NCBI GenBank assembly: GCA_038025085.1
Contig: CM076148.1
Span: 17,332,001-17,396,000, forward strand
DNA from: Tetragonia tetragonoides
Lineage: Eukaryota > Streptophyta > Magnoliopsida > Caryophyllales > Aizoaceae
Reading direction: 5' to 3'
Length of the DNA: 64,000 nucleotides
A program made the translations under genes and the position numbers. Positions 1-11,535 of the stretch are shown here, in pieces; position 1 is the first letter of the stretch, and each line of letters begins with the position of its first letter. Under the pieces are notes generated by a model. That model was not told the origin of the DNA, did not search any database, and saw only the letters and a list, made by a program, of their open reading frames with translations.

Positions 1-1450
1 GCTCTCATGTCAGCTAAATCTTATTTACCTCTGGTACTATTGTTTGTCTGTCGTCGGTTCTCTTGTCATCAGATTTATCATTGAAATGTGGATTTATCCT
101 TGGAGAAACCTACCTGGTTTGTGAGAATACTTGACATTAAATGTTATCTGTCACTCTGAGCTTGAATTTTTATGTGCTTTTTAGCCATAGGGCACTACTA
201 TTCGTTGATGAATGAGTTGCTGATATTATTTCAATTAACATAAGCATATTTCAAAATCTTGATGTAAATTGATTTACAAAACTCAACCTACCAAATGCCA
301 ACGACCCTTCTGGTTTCGTTTTGGTCTTCGTTGCGCACAGAATTTGTGCAATACAGCGTACAGGCCCCGGAAGTAGTGAACTTCTTATGCTCGCAACTGC
401 AGAGGTCACTGTCTTTGACCCTCCTGTATTTGTTCATCTCTTTTCAAAGGATGTCTTTGCTAAAGCTTTGCCCTCCTTTTCCTCCCCCTTTTCTTCTTTC
501 ATATGTTCTATTAGGTTTATCTGAGGTAGCTGGCATCTTATTTTAACTCTGCTCCTACTGCCTACTGGTTGTAAGCTGTTCTATTTCTTGAGGCTTTCAC
601 ATTATTAGTCTGAGAATCTGGTTTGCTATTTGGATCAAAGAAACCTGGATTTTGTGACAATTCCTGATATTCAGTCCAAATATTGGTGTTGCAATCAGTA
701 TGCCTTTCTCCTACACTCTCGCTATCCTCTAGGTAACTGTGATTTACAGACAAATGCATTGCACGTCATATTTTCTTGCTACAAATTTATACAACTTGCG
801 GGTGCATGTATATCAAAATGTGTGGCTCTTTCTCATATTCTATTGTGGTGTATGGCACAAGCAGTTTTAATCTCCCAGTGTACAAGGAAAGTTAGGTCTG
901 CTTTGCTTTTTTGGTCAGTCACAACTCGCATAAATTTCCAGAGAATGAAATTTGACCGTCATTATATTGTCACTTAAGGCTTTTGAAGCGTGAAGGAGTT
1001 GCAGACATGAGGCAGCACAATCAGGGAGGTACCTTAAGCAAATAACTCGAACAACTACTGGGGTTGATTTGCTTCATGTAAGGAATCTTGCTGTTTTGTT
1101 AGTGTTTTTGCTGTTGGCTTTTCTAGGTTTGCGAGTAGAAGCCTCTCAGGAGTGGAAATTTCCCAGAAAAATAGCTTTAGAAATAACTCAAACCTATATT
1201 GATAAAAGGCGATAAAACAAACCAAGTACGGCAAGTAGATAGATATACGGAGGAAGGCTATTACTCTGTGCATATGCAAAAAATAGAGATTCTGGTTCTT
1301 TGCGCAATTTGTTACTTTCTAATCTTTGAACTTATATCTTGAGGCAAGTTTATTGGCATTTCATGTAATTTGTTTTAAATGCTCAGAAAGTATTATGCTC
1401 AGCTCATGTACTGTTTTTTATTAGTTTTCTTTTATGCTGCGAATTCTTGA
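1..1450. repeat. Downstream flank of RFL-type PPR locus, copy A part 1
   Basis: This stretch matches 7704-9055 nearly base for base, starting with the same words at position 1 and at 7704; differences are scattered substitutions and small indels. The bases around 1381-1450 (ending gaattcttga) match 9651-9720 instead, so copy B carries about 600 extra bases between these two blocks. The short reading frames here are broken differently in the two copies, so I see no protein. In copy B the block begins about 470 bp past the PPR stop codon. By inference this copy once followed a PPR gene that lies outside the window or is lost. Confidence 0.85.
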
Positions 1451-2404
1451 TTTTTCATTGTCAAGAACTTAAAAATGATTTTCTTCATAATGAAAAATCA
1501 AGAGTACATAGTGCGATTCACAAATTCCGAAAATTTTTATCCTTAATTTTAATGGATGTCTATGCAACCGAGGCCAGTACTTTGATTTTGCTCCATCTTG
1601 CCAAGCCTACATTCTTTGTGAGTTGTAATGCTTCCGATCAGAAGGCCAAGATCCAACTATATGTAACCCCCTTCTTTATTTTTTTTATTTGGCTCCAGTC
1701 AAGAGGATTACATTTCTGATGCTTGGTCGTTTTGTGCATGTGAGCTGTAGGTCGGAGTGTCTGCTCGTCAATCTTACTATCCTCCTTTGTAGGGAACTCC
1801 TCAATCTTGCATGCTACAAAGCTTTACTCTGTAATTTCCAGATGATAGGATATGAAAAGGCGAGGCTTTTCCATTGAAGCAGATAGAATAATCAGTATCA
1901 GGTAGAATCTGTGCAAATGGTTTCAGAAAATTGCATAGTGAGTTAATTTGGCATCAAAGCAGCTATATGATCATAACTGAATCTCCTTCTCTCATTCATA
2001 ATAATTTACATAATGAAATTTATTCCTAACATAAAAAATGAGTACATTCCTAAAAAAAAACATGAGTACATGATACAGAATTTTACAGTACTTTGAAATA
2101 TAGGCAAAAATCCAATAACATTGCACGTTGTTCTAATAAGTCTGATTTGGAATTTGGGTAAATACAAAACAATGTAGGTAACATTCAAGGACCCAGAGGC
2201 AGCTAAGAAGGCATGTGAGGATGCCACCCCAATAATCAACGGCCGTCGTGCCGACTGTAAACTGGCCACTCTCGGGGCCCGTCGCCGTCCACGAGCATCG
2301 TCAACCACCCCACCTCTCCGGCAGCAGAAACCAGCCAACGGTGGCGGTGGCGGCAATGTGAGGCCCGCCGGGGTTGGCATCAAAGCAGCCATATGATCAT
2401 ACTT
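1451..2404. other. Block present only in duplicate copy A
   Basis: In copy B the sequence runs directly from gaattcttga into atctgatgtaagc (9720-9721). In copy A these two points are about 1 kb apart (1450 and about 2480). The extra DNA carries the word ggcatcaaagcagc(t/c)atatgatcata twice, near 1950 and 2376, and an RRM-like fragment just before the second copy. The 1451-1940 part is AT-rich and I recognise nothing in it. Confidence 0.6.
2178..2396 (+). pseudogene. C-terminal fragment of a plant RRM RNA-binding protein
   Basis: The + strand reads 72 codons and a stop with no interruption. The first residues (VTFKDPEAAKKACED) and the following INGRRADCKLATLGARRR are the end of RRM beta-3/alpha-2 and beta-4 as found in plant single-RRM proteins of the ARP1/RBM24-like group. 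The N-terminal half of the RRM, with RNP2 and RNP1, is missing. A potential acceptor (tgtag) directly precedes the valine codon, so this looks like one captured exon. After it come a Pro/Gly-rich tail and TGA. About 10 bp past the stop the DNA becomes PPR 3'-flank sequence. It is GC-rich compared with its surroundings, which suggests a recent origin elsewhere. No promoter or start codon belongs to it, so I call it a gene fragment. Confidence 0.6.
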
Positions 2405-3065
2405 CGTACTTATTTGAAGATTTGAGTTTGTAGGTTTTGTGGTGTTCTTCTGCTATTTTTTGATCAACTGTTTTAACAATCTGATGTAAGCTTTATGGTT
2501 TTGTGCAAGTTCTCTTCTAATAGTATGTATTCTGTAACATGACTGTCTTTCCTTCATACCTTGTGTCTTACAGTGCTTAGTTGAAGCAGTGAGTTTTCCA
2601 CATAACAACAGATATTTAGACTTTAGTCTTTAGAGCATGTATCCTGTCTTTCCGAAGCTTCAGTTCGCTTCCTTCAGTTAGGCCAATCAAGTAACGTCAG
2701 TGATGATTCCTAAGATTCTGACCAATTGTTCAGCAAATGCAACAACTTCTTGTTCGATTTTGAGAGAATTAGAAGTTGGTATAGGAGCGATTTGTTTGCA
2801 TGGTTTTGGTGATATTTTGTAGCATATAAAATAGTTCTGGTTTTCTTTGGTACCTTAGGGGCCTGTAAGCTTCTCACTGCTCTGCAGTTCTATTTCAAGG
2901 AACAAGAAGACAATGTTACAAAAGAAGTATCAGTTATGTACAAGCCAGAAGAAAGTGAGAAAGAAAAGAAGAATGGCAAACCTGATTCTGAAAACTTGAA
3001 TCTATAGTCGAGAAGGTCGAGAAAGAGTTGCGAGAATGTGCTACAATTGACATTGGGCTCTGTTT
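2405..3065. repeat. Downstream flank of RFL-type PPR locus, copy A part 2
   Basis: The first about 160 bases resemble 7215-7370, the last codons and 3' flank of the PPR gene (both read Y(L/F)KI, a stop, then a similar trailer). From about 2480 to 3065 the block matches 9720-10310 closely and then homology stops abruptly. Bases 2889-3007 can be read as FYFKEQEDNVTKEVSV and so on to a stop, and copy B keeps much of this, but I do not recognise the peptide. Confidence 0.75.
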
Positions 3066-4959
3066 AATAGTAGCTGAGCATTGGAACACCAAAAGAAAGC
3101 TACATCCTGATCCTCCTGCTAGATGCCTTTCAAGGTTTTATTGTCACTTTTTCACAACTTGAATTATCCTTGATCTTCTCATATTCTTTTTCAGAAGGAT
3201 TTTCGTAATATTATTTGAACAGGCAAATCTTGTGAAGGGATTTACTTCTACACAATTGAGGGATTAGCATCGAGACCATCATGATATCCCGCTTTGATAT
3301 TGCATATATATGACTTTAAAGCAGGTATGCTGTCTTTCAAACCTTCAGTTGCATGATCTTTAAATGACTCGTCATGGGAATTGCTTAAAAAATGCATTTT
3401 TCAAGTTAAGCTGAATTCATCTGGGGATGGAGCACTTGAAAAAATCAGGGTGTTCTTCAGATATCCTTGTTTAATCTCCAGTTGAGTATGAAAAGCTAAA
3501 CGCAGCATGACCTCCCATAATTCACGCAAATATTACAGTTACACATGTGGTTGCATATCATGTCGCAGAAATCTTTTCACATGAATATTACCTGAAATTT
3601 TCTCTTCTTTCTTAGCAAGGAGGTGTGAATGTGTGCATCGATCCGAACTTTTCACTTTGCTGTGTATCACTGTGAGTAAAAGTAGTAGCATGGTCCATGG
3701 TTTTCACAACCCAGACTTCAGAAATATGATGGTGTCATATATGCAAGCTATTCCTCCTTTTTGATAGCCTTTTATTTTCCTTGTTAGGCTTCTAATGTGT
3801 TGCAGATAGTTACTTGCCTTAAGAGCAACAACATTCCTCTTTGTCATCTATGTTAGAGTGACTAAGAAATAGCATCAAAGTTACAGATCTGCGGTAGGTA
3901 ACTCCGTGCAGTCAATGGCGAAAAGAGTTGAGCAAACTAATGTTCTCTAATTCAGCAAATTGGGCTAAACAGTGATCAGCTAAGTGGTTAGCTTCTCTTG
4001 GGCAGCTCTCCCTCTTCACATCATCCGCACTAACCTTAGACCAGCCTATGTCTAGCCTCCAACAATTTTGACTAATATGTTTAGCTTTCCTTTTGGTAAC
4101 AGTGAACTTCCCAAATGACCACTACTCTCAGTCTCAGGCTTTGATAGAGGCATTTTTGTAGGAAGTGGCATGGGGAAATGGATCATCTGACCAAGAATTC
4201 CCGGCCCAAAATGGGCCAAGTGAATGACGGTCTAATGATGGAATACGTCCGTTGCTAAAAAACCTCGACGCAAAATAAAGTCAGTAACGGATTTTGACAT
4301 TCCTAGCAAAATTAGAGACAGAATAATATTCGTGACTAACTCAGAATTCTATTATTTGCTTATGACAAGCTTTGCTACTGTTTAGCTGTTCTTCATCTAG
4401 CCTTTAAGGTTATGTTTAGACATTAAGTACTAGTTTGTTGCACTTTGATGTTTTTTTTTTCTTTTTTGTGAAATGCACTATAATGAGTTTATGACTGGTG
4501 GAAGAAAAAGTATGGACTAAATTATTAGATTTATTATTATGAAAATGTTACCCTTTTTCCCATATAGATTTTTTAAAAACTTACTTTTCCAAGTCTATAA
4601 AAAAATCAAAAAATAAAAAAAATACTTTTCCAAAAGGTATGCTTATTAGCATAAAACGCTTCGAGCATCTCCAATGCTACAAACTTTTAAAGAGGTTTAT
4701 TTACATGCCATGTCATAATCCAGATAGCCCACTTATATAAATCTCTTGTTCTCAATACTACAAACTTCTAATAGGTTTCTTGTCTTTTTTTTTCTTCTTT
4801 TGATCATACGCTTTGTGGGACCTAAGATGACCCAAGAGATCTTTCAGTACCCCGGCCCCTAAGAGTTCATACACGTCCCCTAAGGTGTCTTTGGTACTTC
4901 TCTCTGCTCCTCAAATAATAGACACCAATTCTAATTGCTACTGAGAGAGACATAGTGGT
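3066..4959. other. Intergenic DNA upstream of the PPR gene
   Basis: I find no gene. At 4200-4330 there are short words (cgtccgttgctaaaa, gtaacggatt) like the subterminal repeats of plant CACTA elements, too degraded to bound. At 4670-4760 a half copy of the gagcatctccaatgc MITE family (complete copy at 29105-29388) is present. Poly-T and A-rich runs occur at 4448-4466 and 4600-4630. Confidence 0.5.
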
Positions 4960-5059
4960 CCCCATTGTTGTACCCTAAAACAGAACCCAGACACACAGAG
5001 AGAGAGAAGAGAGAAAATACCCACAAAGACAACCCACACGCTTTCTCTGCACAACACAG

Positions 5060-5092
5060 AGAGAGAGAGAGAGAGAGAGAGAAGAGAGAGAA
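5060..5092. repeat. (GA)n microsatellite just upstream of the PPR start
   Basis: A GA run ends a few bases before the ATG at 5095, with shorter GAGA tracts from about 5000. It probably lies in the 5' untranslated leader. Confidence 0.9.
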
Positions 5093-5094
5093 AG

Positions 5095-7234
5095 ATGAGG
5101 ATGAGAAGCAAAGCGGTAAGCTTACTTGGACAACATGGAAATGCTTCTGCTTCAGTTGCTGGTAATCCTCTCCTGTTTTCTGTTTCCCATTTCCCTACCT
5201 TTTCTTCTTTTCAATTTCAATTTCAATTTCAATTTGTTTTTCAATTTCAATTTCAATTTGGTTGCCGAAATTACTCTAACAAACCAAAGCACTCAAATTT
5301 TGATTCTGATTTTAATAAAAATGTGGATGTGGATGACCCTGAATTGTTATTCCTGAATTCAGTGAGGCAACAATGCAAGTTAGGGTTCAAAAACATTGAC
5401 CGCCCTCTCTCTCTCTTCACTCGAATGTCCTCTTTTACTCCTCTCCCTTCTCTCGTTACATTTACTCAACTCTTTACTGCCATGCTTAAGATCAAACCCT
5501 TTCCACCTTTCTCTACTGTCATCTCTCTGTCCAACCACCTTGAACAATCCGGTGTTCGACCCAATCATTATTCCCTCGGCATTCTCATTAATTTTTACTC
5601 TCGTTTAGGCCGTGTCGATTTCGGGTTCTCTCTCCTTGCTAAACGACTTAAGCTCGGCTATCCTCTCGACATCGTCATCTTCAATACTTTAATTAATGGC
5701 CTTATTCATACTAATCAATTACCTCAAGCTGTTAAACTCTTGGATAAAGTTGTCAACCTAGGCTTACAACCTGACATAGTTACCTTCGGTGCCATGGTCA
5801 AAGGTCTTTGCAGCACTGGCAACAATGCTGGTGCTCTTCACTTGCTCAGGAAAATGGAATCTTGCCATTGTCAGCCAAATGTTGTCATTTACACCACCAT
5901 TATTGGCAGCATGTGTAAAGAGAACTGCTTGCCTCAAGCTCTCGACTTGTTCTCCCACATGAAAACCAAGGGCATTTCACCCACAGTCGTTACTTATAAC
6001 ACCTTACTTCGAGGGCTTTACAATCTGGGGCAGTGGGAAGATGTTGAACCAATGTTCGCTGAGATGTTGAACAAAGGCATATCTCCTGGAATTGACACCT
6101 ATACCATCATGATTGACATGCACTGTAAAGAGGGGAAGGTGGATGACGCACGTGCCATACTCGAGTTCATGATTAATAGGGGTGACACTCCTAATATCAT
6201 TACCTACAATGCCCTGCTGGATGGATATTGCTTGTGTGGCAGAATGGATGAGGCATCAGTGCTAATAGATTTGATGGTAGAAAATGGGTGCCAGCCTACT
6301 GTTGTGACTTTCAGCACCTTGATCAATGGATATTGCAAGGATAAAAACATTGATAAAGCCGTCAACTTGCTTGAACAAATGACTGTTCAAGGACTGACCC
6401 CTAATATTATTACCTATAATACTCTCATAGATGGCTTGTGCAAGAACAACAGACTTGAATCTGCACGCCAACTTTTCAAGGAAATGGAAACTCGTGGACT
6501 GCATCCAGATGTTGTCACATATGCTTCATTGCTTGATGGTTTGTGTAAAAATGCACAAGTTGACGAAGCCATATTATTGCTAAAGCAAATGGAGAATGGT
6601 GGAGTAGTGGTCCCTGATATTAGAGTCTTAACTATCCTAATAGATGGCTTGTGCAAGAACAACAGACTTGAATCTGCACGCCAACTTTTCGGAACTGGAA
6701 GCTCGTGGACTGCATCCAGATGTTGTCACATATGCTTCATTGCTTGATGGTCTGTGTAAAAGTGCACAAGTTGACAAGGCCATATCAATGCTAAAGCAAA
6801 TGGAGAATAAGGGAGTAGTCCCTAATATTAACATCTTCAATATCCTAATCAACGGCCTGTGTGAAGCTGGGAGACTTAGAGACGCAGTGGGTTTCTTCTC
6901 CTCTCTTCGGGTTGAGGGGTTACAACCAGATGTGCGTACGTACACTGTACTGATTAAAGGATTTTGTATAAAGGGAAAATTGCATGAAGCAAGTGAAGTG
7001 CTAAAGATAATGGAGGAGAATGGATGTTCTCCAAATGATTGCACCTACAATACTATTATTAGAGGATTTCTTCGTCATTGTGATGTCCGGAAGGCTTTGG
7101 AGCTTCTCGAAGTTATGACTGCCAAAAAATTCGTAGCTGATGCTGACACTGCTGCTTTAATTTTTGACTTGATCTCTGCTCATCACATAAGCAATGAAGA
7201 CAAGACATTGCTTCAAAATTATTTCAAGATTTGA
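5095..7234 (+). pseudogene. RFL-class P-type PPR protein gene, broken by a 2-bp deletion
   Basis: The first frame runs 550 codons from ATG 5095. It has an N-terminus rich in Arg and Ser with almost no acidic residues, as in mitochondrial presequences, and a Gln-Phe repeat at residues 40-55 encoded by caattt units. A spacer with NIDRPLSLFTRM and PLPSLVTF is typical of the Rf-like (RFL) clade, which bind and process mitochondrial RNA. From about residue 117, 35-residue P-type PPRs follow without gaps. About 11.5 repeats lie in frame 1; four and a half more, with the usual short C-terminal end (stop 7232-7234), continue in another frame that is open across the break. The break is near 6690: ttcaaggaaatgg in the sister repeat (6475) corresponds to ttcggaactgg, two bases shorter. 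Without the lesion the protein would have about 16 PPRs and about 710 residues, a normal RFL size. No intron borders fit the break. It could be a true pseudogene, an assembly error, or a shortened protein. Confidence 0.9.
6423..6850 (+). repeat. Tandem duplication of a two-PPR unit
   Basis: The unit starting atagatggcttgtgcaagaa at 6427 recurs at 6640, a period of 213 bp (two PPR motifs plus one codon). The two copies are nearly identical over their first 50 bases and about 90 percent alike after that. The second copy carries the 2-bp deletion that breaks the reading frame and lacks one gtg codon. The high identity points to recent unequal exchange. Confidence 0.9.
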
Positions 7235-7703
7235 GCATGTAGGTTTTTGGCGGTACATATTTATTGTGTTTGCTGTTTTAACAATTTGATGTACACTTTA
7301 AGGTTGTCTTCTAGTTATCGGTTTGAGGAATCTGTATTCTGTAACATGGTGATTTTACCTGGATTGGTTGCATCTTCTTGAGAAATTTCATGATTTCAAA
7401 TTTTCTCTGTTTTGTAGTACTACTATTTTAGGAAATTGGTAAACTTGTCTTGCTTTGAGTGGAAAGGATATGTCAAGAACTGTGACTTTGACGAATGTGC
7501 TGGCAGCTCATCATTTTAGTAAAATAAAACACTTATACGTGCCCTCCCCCTCTTGGAAGAATTATAACTAATCCTTCTGATGAGTTGAGGGAATGTTAAT
7601 TTCAATCTGCCATGCGATGGAGTGGGAAGGCTCAAGGTAGTGAGGTTTGATGGAATATTTTTCTTGAGGAGCTTTGGCATATGCTCATTGATATTTTTTC
7701 ATT
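7235..7703. other. 3' flank of the PPR gene
   Basis: No further gene is present. The first about 130 bases are related to 2408-2570. The region contains probable 3'-UTR sequence without a clear poly(A) signal that I can defend. Confidence 0.5.
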
Positions 7704-10310
7704 GCTCTCATGTCAGCTAAATCTTATTTACCTCTGGTACTATTGTTTGTCTGTCGTCGGTTCTCTTGTCATCAGATTTATCATTGAAATGTGGATTTAT
7801 CCTTGGAGAAACCAACCTGGTTTGTGAGAATACTTGACATTAAATGTTATCTGTCACTCTGAGCTTGAATTTTTATGTGCTTTTTAGCCATACCGCACTA
7901 CAATTCGTTGATGAATGAGTTGCTGATATTATTTCAATTAACATAAGCAAATTTCAAAATCTTGATGTAAATTGATTTACAAAACTCAACCTACCAAATG
8001 CCAACGACCCTTCTGGTTTCATTTTGGTCTTCGTTGCGCACAGAATTTGTGCAATACAGCGTACAGGCCCCGGAAGTAGTGAACTTCTTATGCTCGCAAC
8101 TGCAGAGGTCACTGTCTTTGACCCTCCTGTATATTTATTCATCTCTTTTCAAAGGATGTCTTTGCTAAAGCTTTGCCCTCCTTTTCCTCCCCCTGTTCTT
8201 TTTTTATAGGTTCAATGTTAGGCTATTAGGTTTAACTGAGGTAGCTGGCATCTTATATTAGCGCTGCTCCTACTGCCTACTGGTTGTGAACTGTTCTATT
8301 TCTTGAGGCTTTCACATTATTAGTCTGATAATGTGGTTTGCTATTTGGATCAAACAAACCTGGATTTTGTGACAATTCTTGATATACAGTCAAAATATTG
8401 GTCTTGCAATCCGTATGCGTTCTCCTACATTCTTGCTCTCCGTATGCATTGCACGTCATATTTTCGTGCCACAAATTTATACAACTTGCGGGTGCATGGA
8501 TATCAAAATGTGTGTCTCTTTCTATTGTGGTGTATAGCACAATCAGTTTTAATCTCCCAGTGTACAAGGAAATTCAGGTCTGCTTTGCTTTTTTGGTCAG
8601 TCACAACTCGCATAAATTTCCAGAGAATGAAATTTGATTGTCATTATATGGTCATTTAAGGATTTTGAAGCGTGAAGGAGTTGCAGACGTGAGGCACCAC
8701 AATCAGGGAGGTACCTTATGCAAATAACTCGAAGAACTACTGTGGTTAATTTGCTTCATGTAAGGAATCTTGCTGTTTTGTTAGTGTTTTTGTTTTTGGC
8801 TTTTCTGGGTTTGCGAGTAGAAGCCTCTCAGGTGTGGAAATTTCCCAGAAAAATAGCTTCAGAAATAACTCAAACCTATATTGATAAAGGGCAATAAACA
8901 AACCAAGTAGATAGATATACGGAGGAAGGCCGTTACTTTGTGCATATGCACAAATAGAGATGCTGGTTCTTTGCGCAATTTGTTACTTTCTAATCTTTGA
9001 ACTTATATCTTGAGGCAAGTTTATTGACATTTCATGTGATTTGTTTCAGATGCTCAGCTATTTTCATTTCGATGAATAGCCTGAAGCAATTTCTGGAATC
9101 ACATGTGACATGGCTCTGCTAGTTATGTGCCTTGACATCTTTCTGCTTGCTTATTTCTCTCTATTGCTTGTTTTATGTTACTGTACACATTGGCTTTCCC
9201 GTCTTTGTGAAGGTTGAGGTTGTATCCTGACCAAAATAGTTTATGAGTTTGAAACTTCTAATTTTAGGCTGGTGTAAACTCAGATCTTGTGATTGACTGA
9301 TTGTGGGTGCTGCAGAGGTTCAGCCAAATCCTGACGTGGTTGCTAAAGATTAAAACTGGGATGATTCAGCTTCAGTAGGCTTTGAGATAAGCCCTCAAAC
9401 TTTGGAGATATCCCACACCACAACCTGTCAACAAGAAGTGGGAGTTGGCCTTGGGTGCCCCCGTCACACAGCAGCTGCACAGGTTTAGTGGCTCATGCTC
9501 TGTGACAGTTCTTACCAATGCCAAATGCCAACAGAATAGAAGCTGCTCAGCAGCTCTGTACGTACCTGTTGAGACGTCTAGGTATATTACAGTATAACTT
9601 GTTATCATTGTCCGACTTGTGGTTCAGCTTATTTTCATGTATGTTGGGGTATACGAAAGTATTATGCTCAGCTCATGTACTGTTTTTTTATTAGTTTACT
9701 TTTATGCTGCGAATTCTTGAATCTGATGTAAGCTTTATGGTTTTGTGCAAGTTCTCTTCTAATAGTATGTATTCTGTAACATGACTGTCTTTCCTTCATA
9801 CCTTGTGTCTTACAGTGCTTAGTTGAAGCACTGAGTTTTCCACATAACAACAGATATTTAGACTTTAGTCTTTAGAGCATGTATCCTGTCTTTCCGAAGC
9901 TTCAGTTCGCTTCCTTCAGTTAGGCCAATCAAGTAACGTCAGTGATGATTCCTAAGATTCTGACCAATTGTTCTGCAAATGCAACAACTTCTTGTTCGAT
10001 TTTGAGAGAATTAGAAGTTGGCAGAGGAGCGATTTGTTTGCATGGTTTTGGTGATATTTTGTAGCATGTAAAATAGTTCTGGTTTTCTTTGGTACCTTAG
10101 GGGCCTGTAACCTTCTCACTGCTATGCAGTTCTATTTCAAGGAACAAGAAGACAATGTTACAAAAGAAGTATCAGTTATGTAAAAGCCAGTAGAAAGTGA
10201 GAAAGAAAAGAAGAATGGCAAACCTGATTCTGAACACTTGAATCTACAGTCGAGATGGTCGAGAAAGAGTTGCGAGAATGTGCTACAATTGACATTGGGC
10301 TCTATTTGAC
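7704..10310. repeat. Downstream flank of RFL-type PPR locus, copy B
   Basis: Bases 7704-9055 match 1-1350 and bases 9651-10310 match 1381-1450 plus 2480-3065. It lacks the RRM-bearing block of copy A. It contains its own extra block (about 9056-9650), in which ctgcag at 9311-9316 precedes an exon-like reading (EVQPNPDVVAKD, stop, NWDDSASVGFEISPQ). I do not recognise that protein. Homology to copy A stops at about 10310. Confidence 0.85.
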
Positions 10311-10429
10311 ATAGTTTGTGATTTATTGTCATACCATCTTTATTGAACTTGTACCTTTGGTGTCTTTTATCATTTTTGTGAATGGTGTAACATCTATTAT
10401 TAGCCTTTTTCAAAGAGGTCAGGTTGCAG

Positions 10430-10850
10430 ACCGCCATTATGATTGATGCAAATGACGGTGAGGAGGCACATAAATTTCTGAAAAATGAAATCTGATTACC
10501 ATTAGATGGTCACTTGAGTTTGTTGAAGCCTGAAGGAGTTCCAGACACCAGAATCAGTGGGAGGGACCTTATGCAAATGACTGGAACAACTAATTACTGT
10601 AATATGCTTGATGTAAGGATTCTTGCTATTACTGTTAGCCTTTTTGCTGTTGGTTTTTCAAGCTTTGAGTTCTGTTGCATGGACTTAACTTCAGAGCTTC
10701 CTGTCTATGCAAATGACTGGAACAACTACTGGACACAATTCACGCAATTACTGTAATATTCTTGCTATTGCTGTAGCCTTTTTACTGTTGGTTTTTCAAG
10801 ACTCTGAGATTTGTTGCATGGACTTAACTTCAGAGCTTCCTGTCTAATAT
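10430..10850. repeat. Third, diverged partial copy of the flank, internally duplicated
   Basis: Bases 10480-10680 resemble 940-1140 and 8620-8820 (tgaaggagttgcagac, gaacaactact, cttgctgtt.gttag.gtttttgctgttgg). The stretch from tatgcaaatgactggaacaac at about 10570 recurs at 10706, so this copy also holds an internal duplication of about 140 bp. Confidence 0.7.
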
Positions 10851-11436
10851 CCGTTGAACTTCGTTTCTTCGTTTCTTTTGTCAGAGGCAAAATTTATTTA
10901 TACAGACTTCATGTCTGGCTTCACTTCATACACTAGCATTAATGCATTATACACTTACACATTAATAACTTGAACTGTCTATTGTGTACATGGGTTTATG
11001 TCAATTTCCTCTTCCCTTTCGAGGGTTCTAAGGTAATGTGAGTGTTCACTGTTGATTCCCAACATTCATAGTAATCATAATCAGTCACACACTAAGAAGG
11101 GATAGATTGTTTGTGTTCTTGAAAGCATGTGTGGTGAAGGTCTGTCCAAAACTGGATTAGAACATGGGTTAGTATGTATGCTCACTCTCATCCCGAGCAT
11201 CTTGACAGCATGCTTTCTAGTACCATACTGTTTTGTCCCGCCAGGAAACAAAGTCCACTTTGACTTGCTGCACATTTCCAAATTCCTGCTCACAACTGCG
11301 TTCATTTTTATTTTGCAAAATCTTCTTTTTATTCAATGATTATGCTTGGAGTAAATATAATGTTCACCTCTGTGATTGCTGTTATGTGATGTAGTCTTCA
11401 ATTACTAGTTCAGGTCTAATACCAACACATTTTCAG

Positions 11437-11535
11437 GGGCAAAATCATGGTTTTAAGGATGATGGAGATTCTTCATCTCAATCTGAAAGCTGTAAATTGA
11501 AGCTGTCAGTGGGGAGTGCTTTTCAAGCTATGATG
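11437..11535 (+). other. Unrecognised exon-like segment
   Basis: A 99-base open stretch begins right after tttcag and ends right before gtaact, with phase 0 at both ends. It reads GQNHGFKDDGDSSSQ and on to AFQAMM, rich in Ser and acidic residues. No neighbouring exons could be joined to it. It may be a relic of a gene or chance; I do not recognise it. Confidence 0.25.

Noticed and set aside
2006..2392. 128-codon minus-strand frame with a Pro-rich start
   Set aside because: It is antisense to the RRM fragment, whose + strand reading has clear family similarity. The rest is AT-rich intergenic DNA.
6637..7044. 135-codon minus-strand frame inside the PPR gene
   Set aside because: It is the antisense shadow of the repeats; the + strand has PPR motifs throughout.
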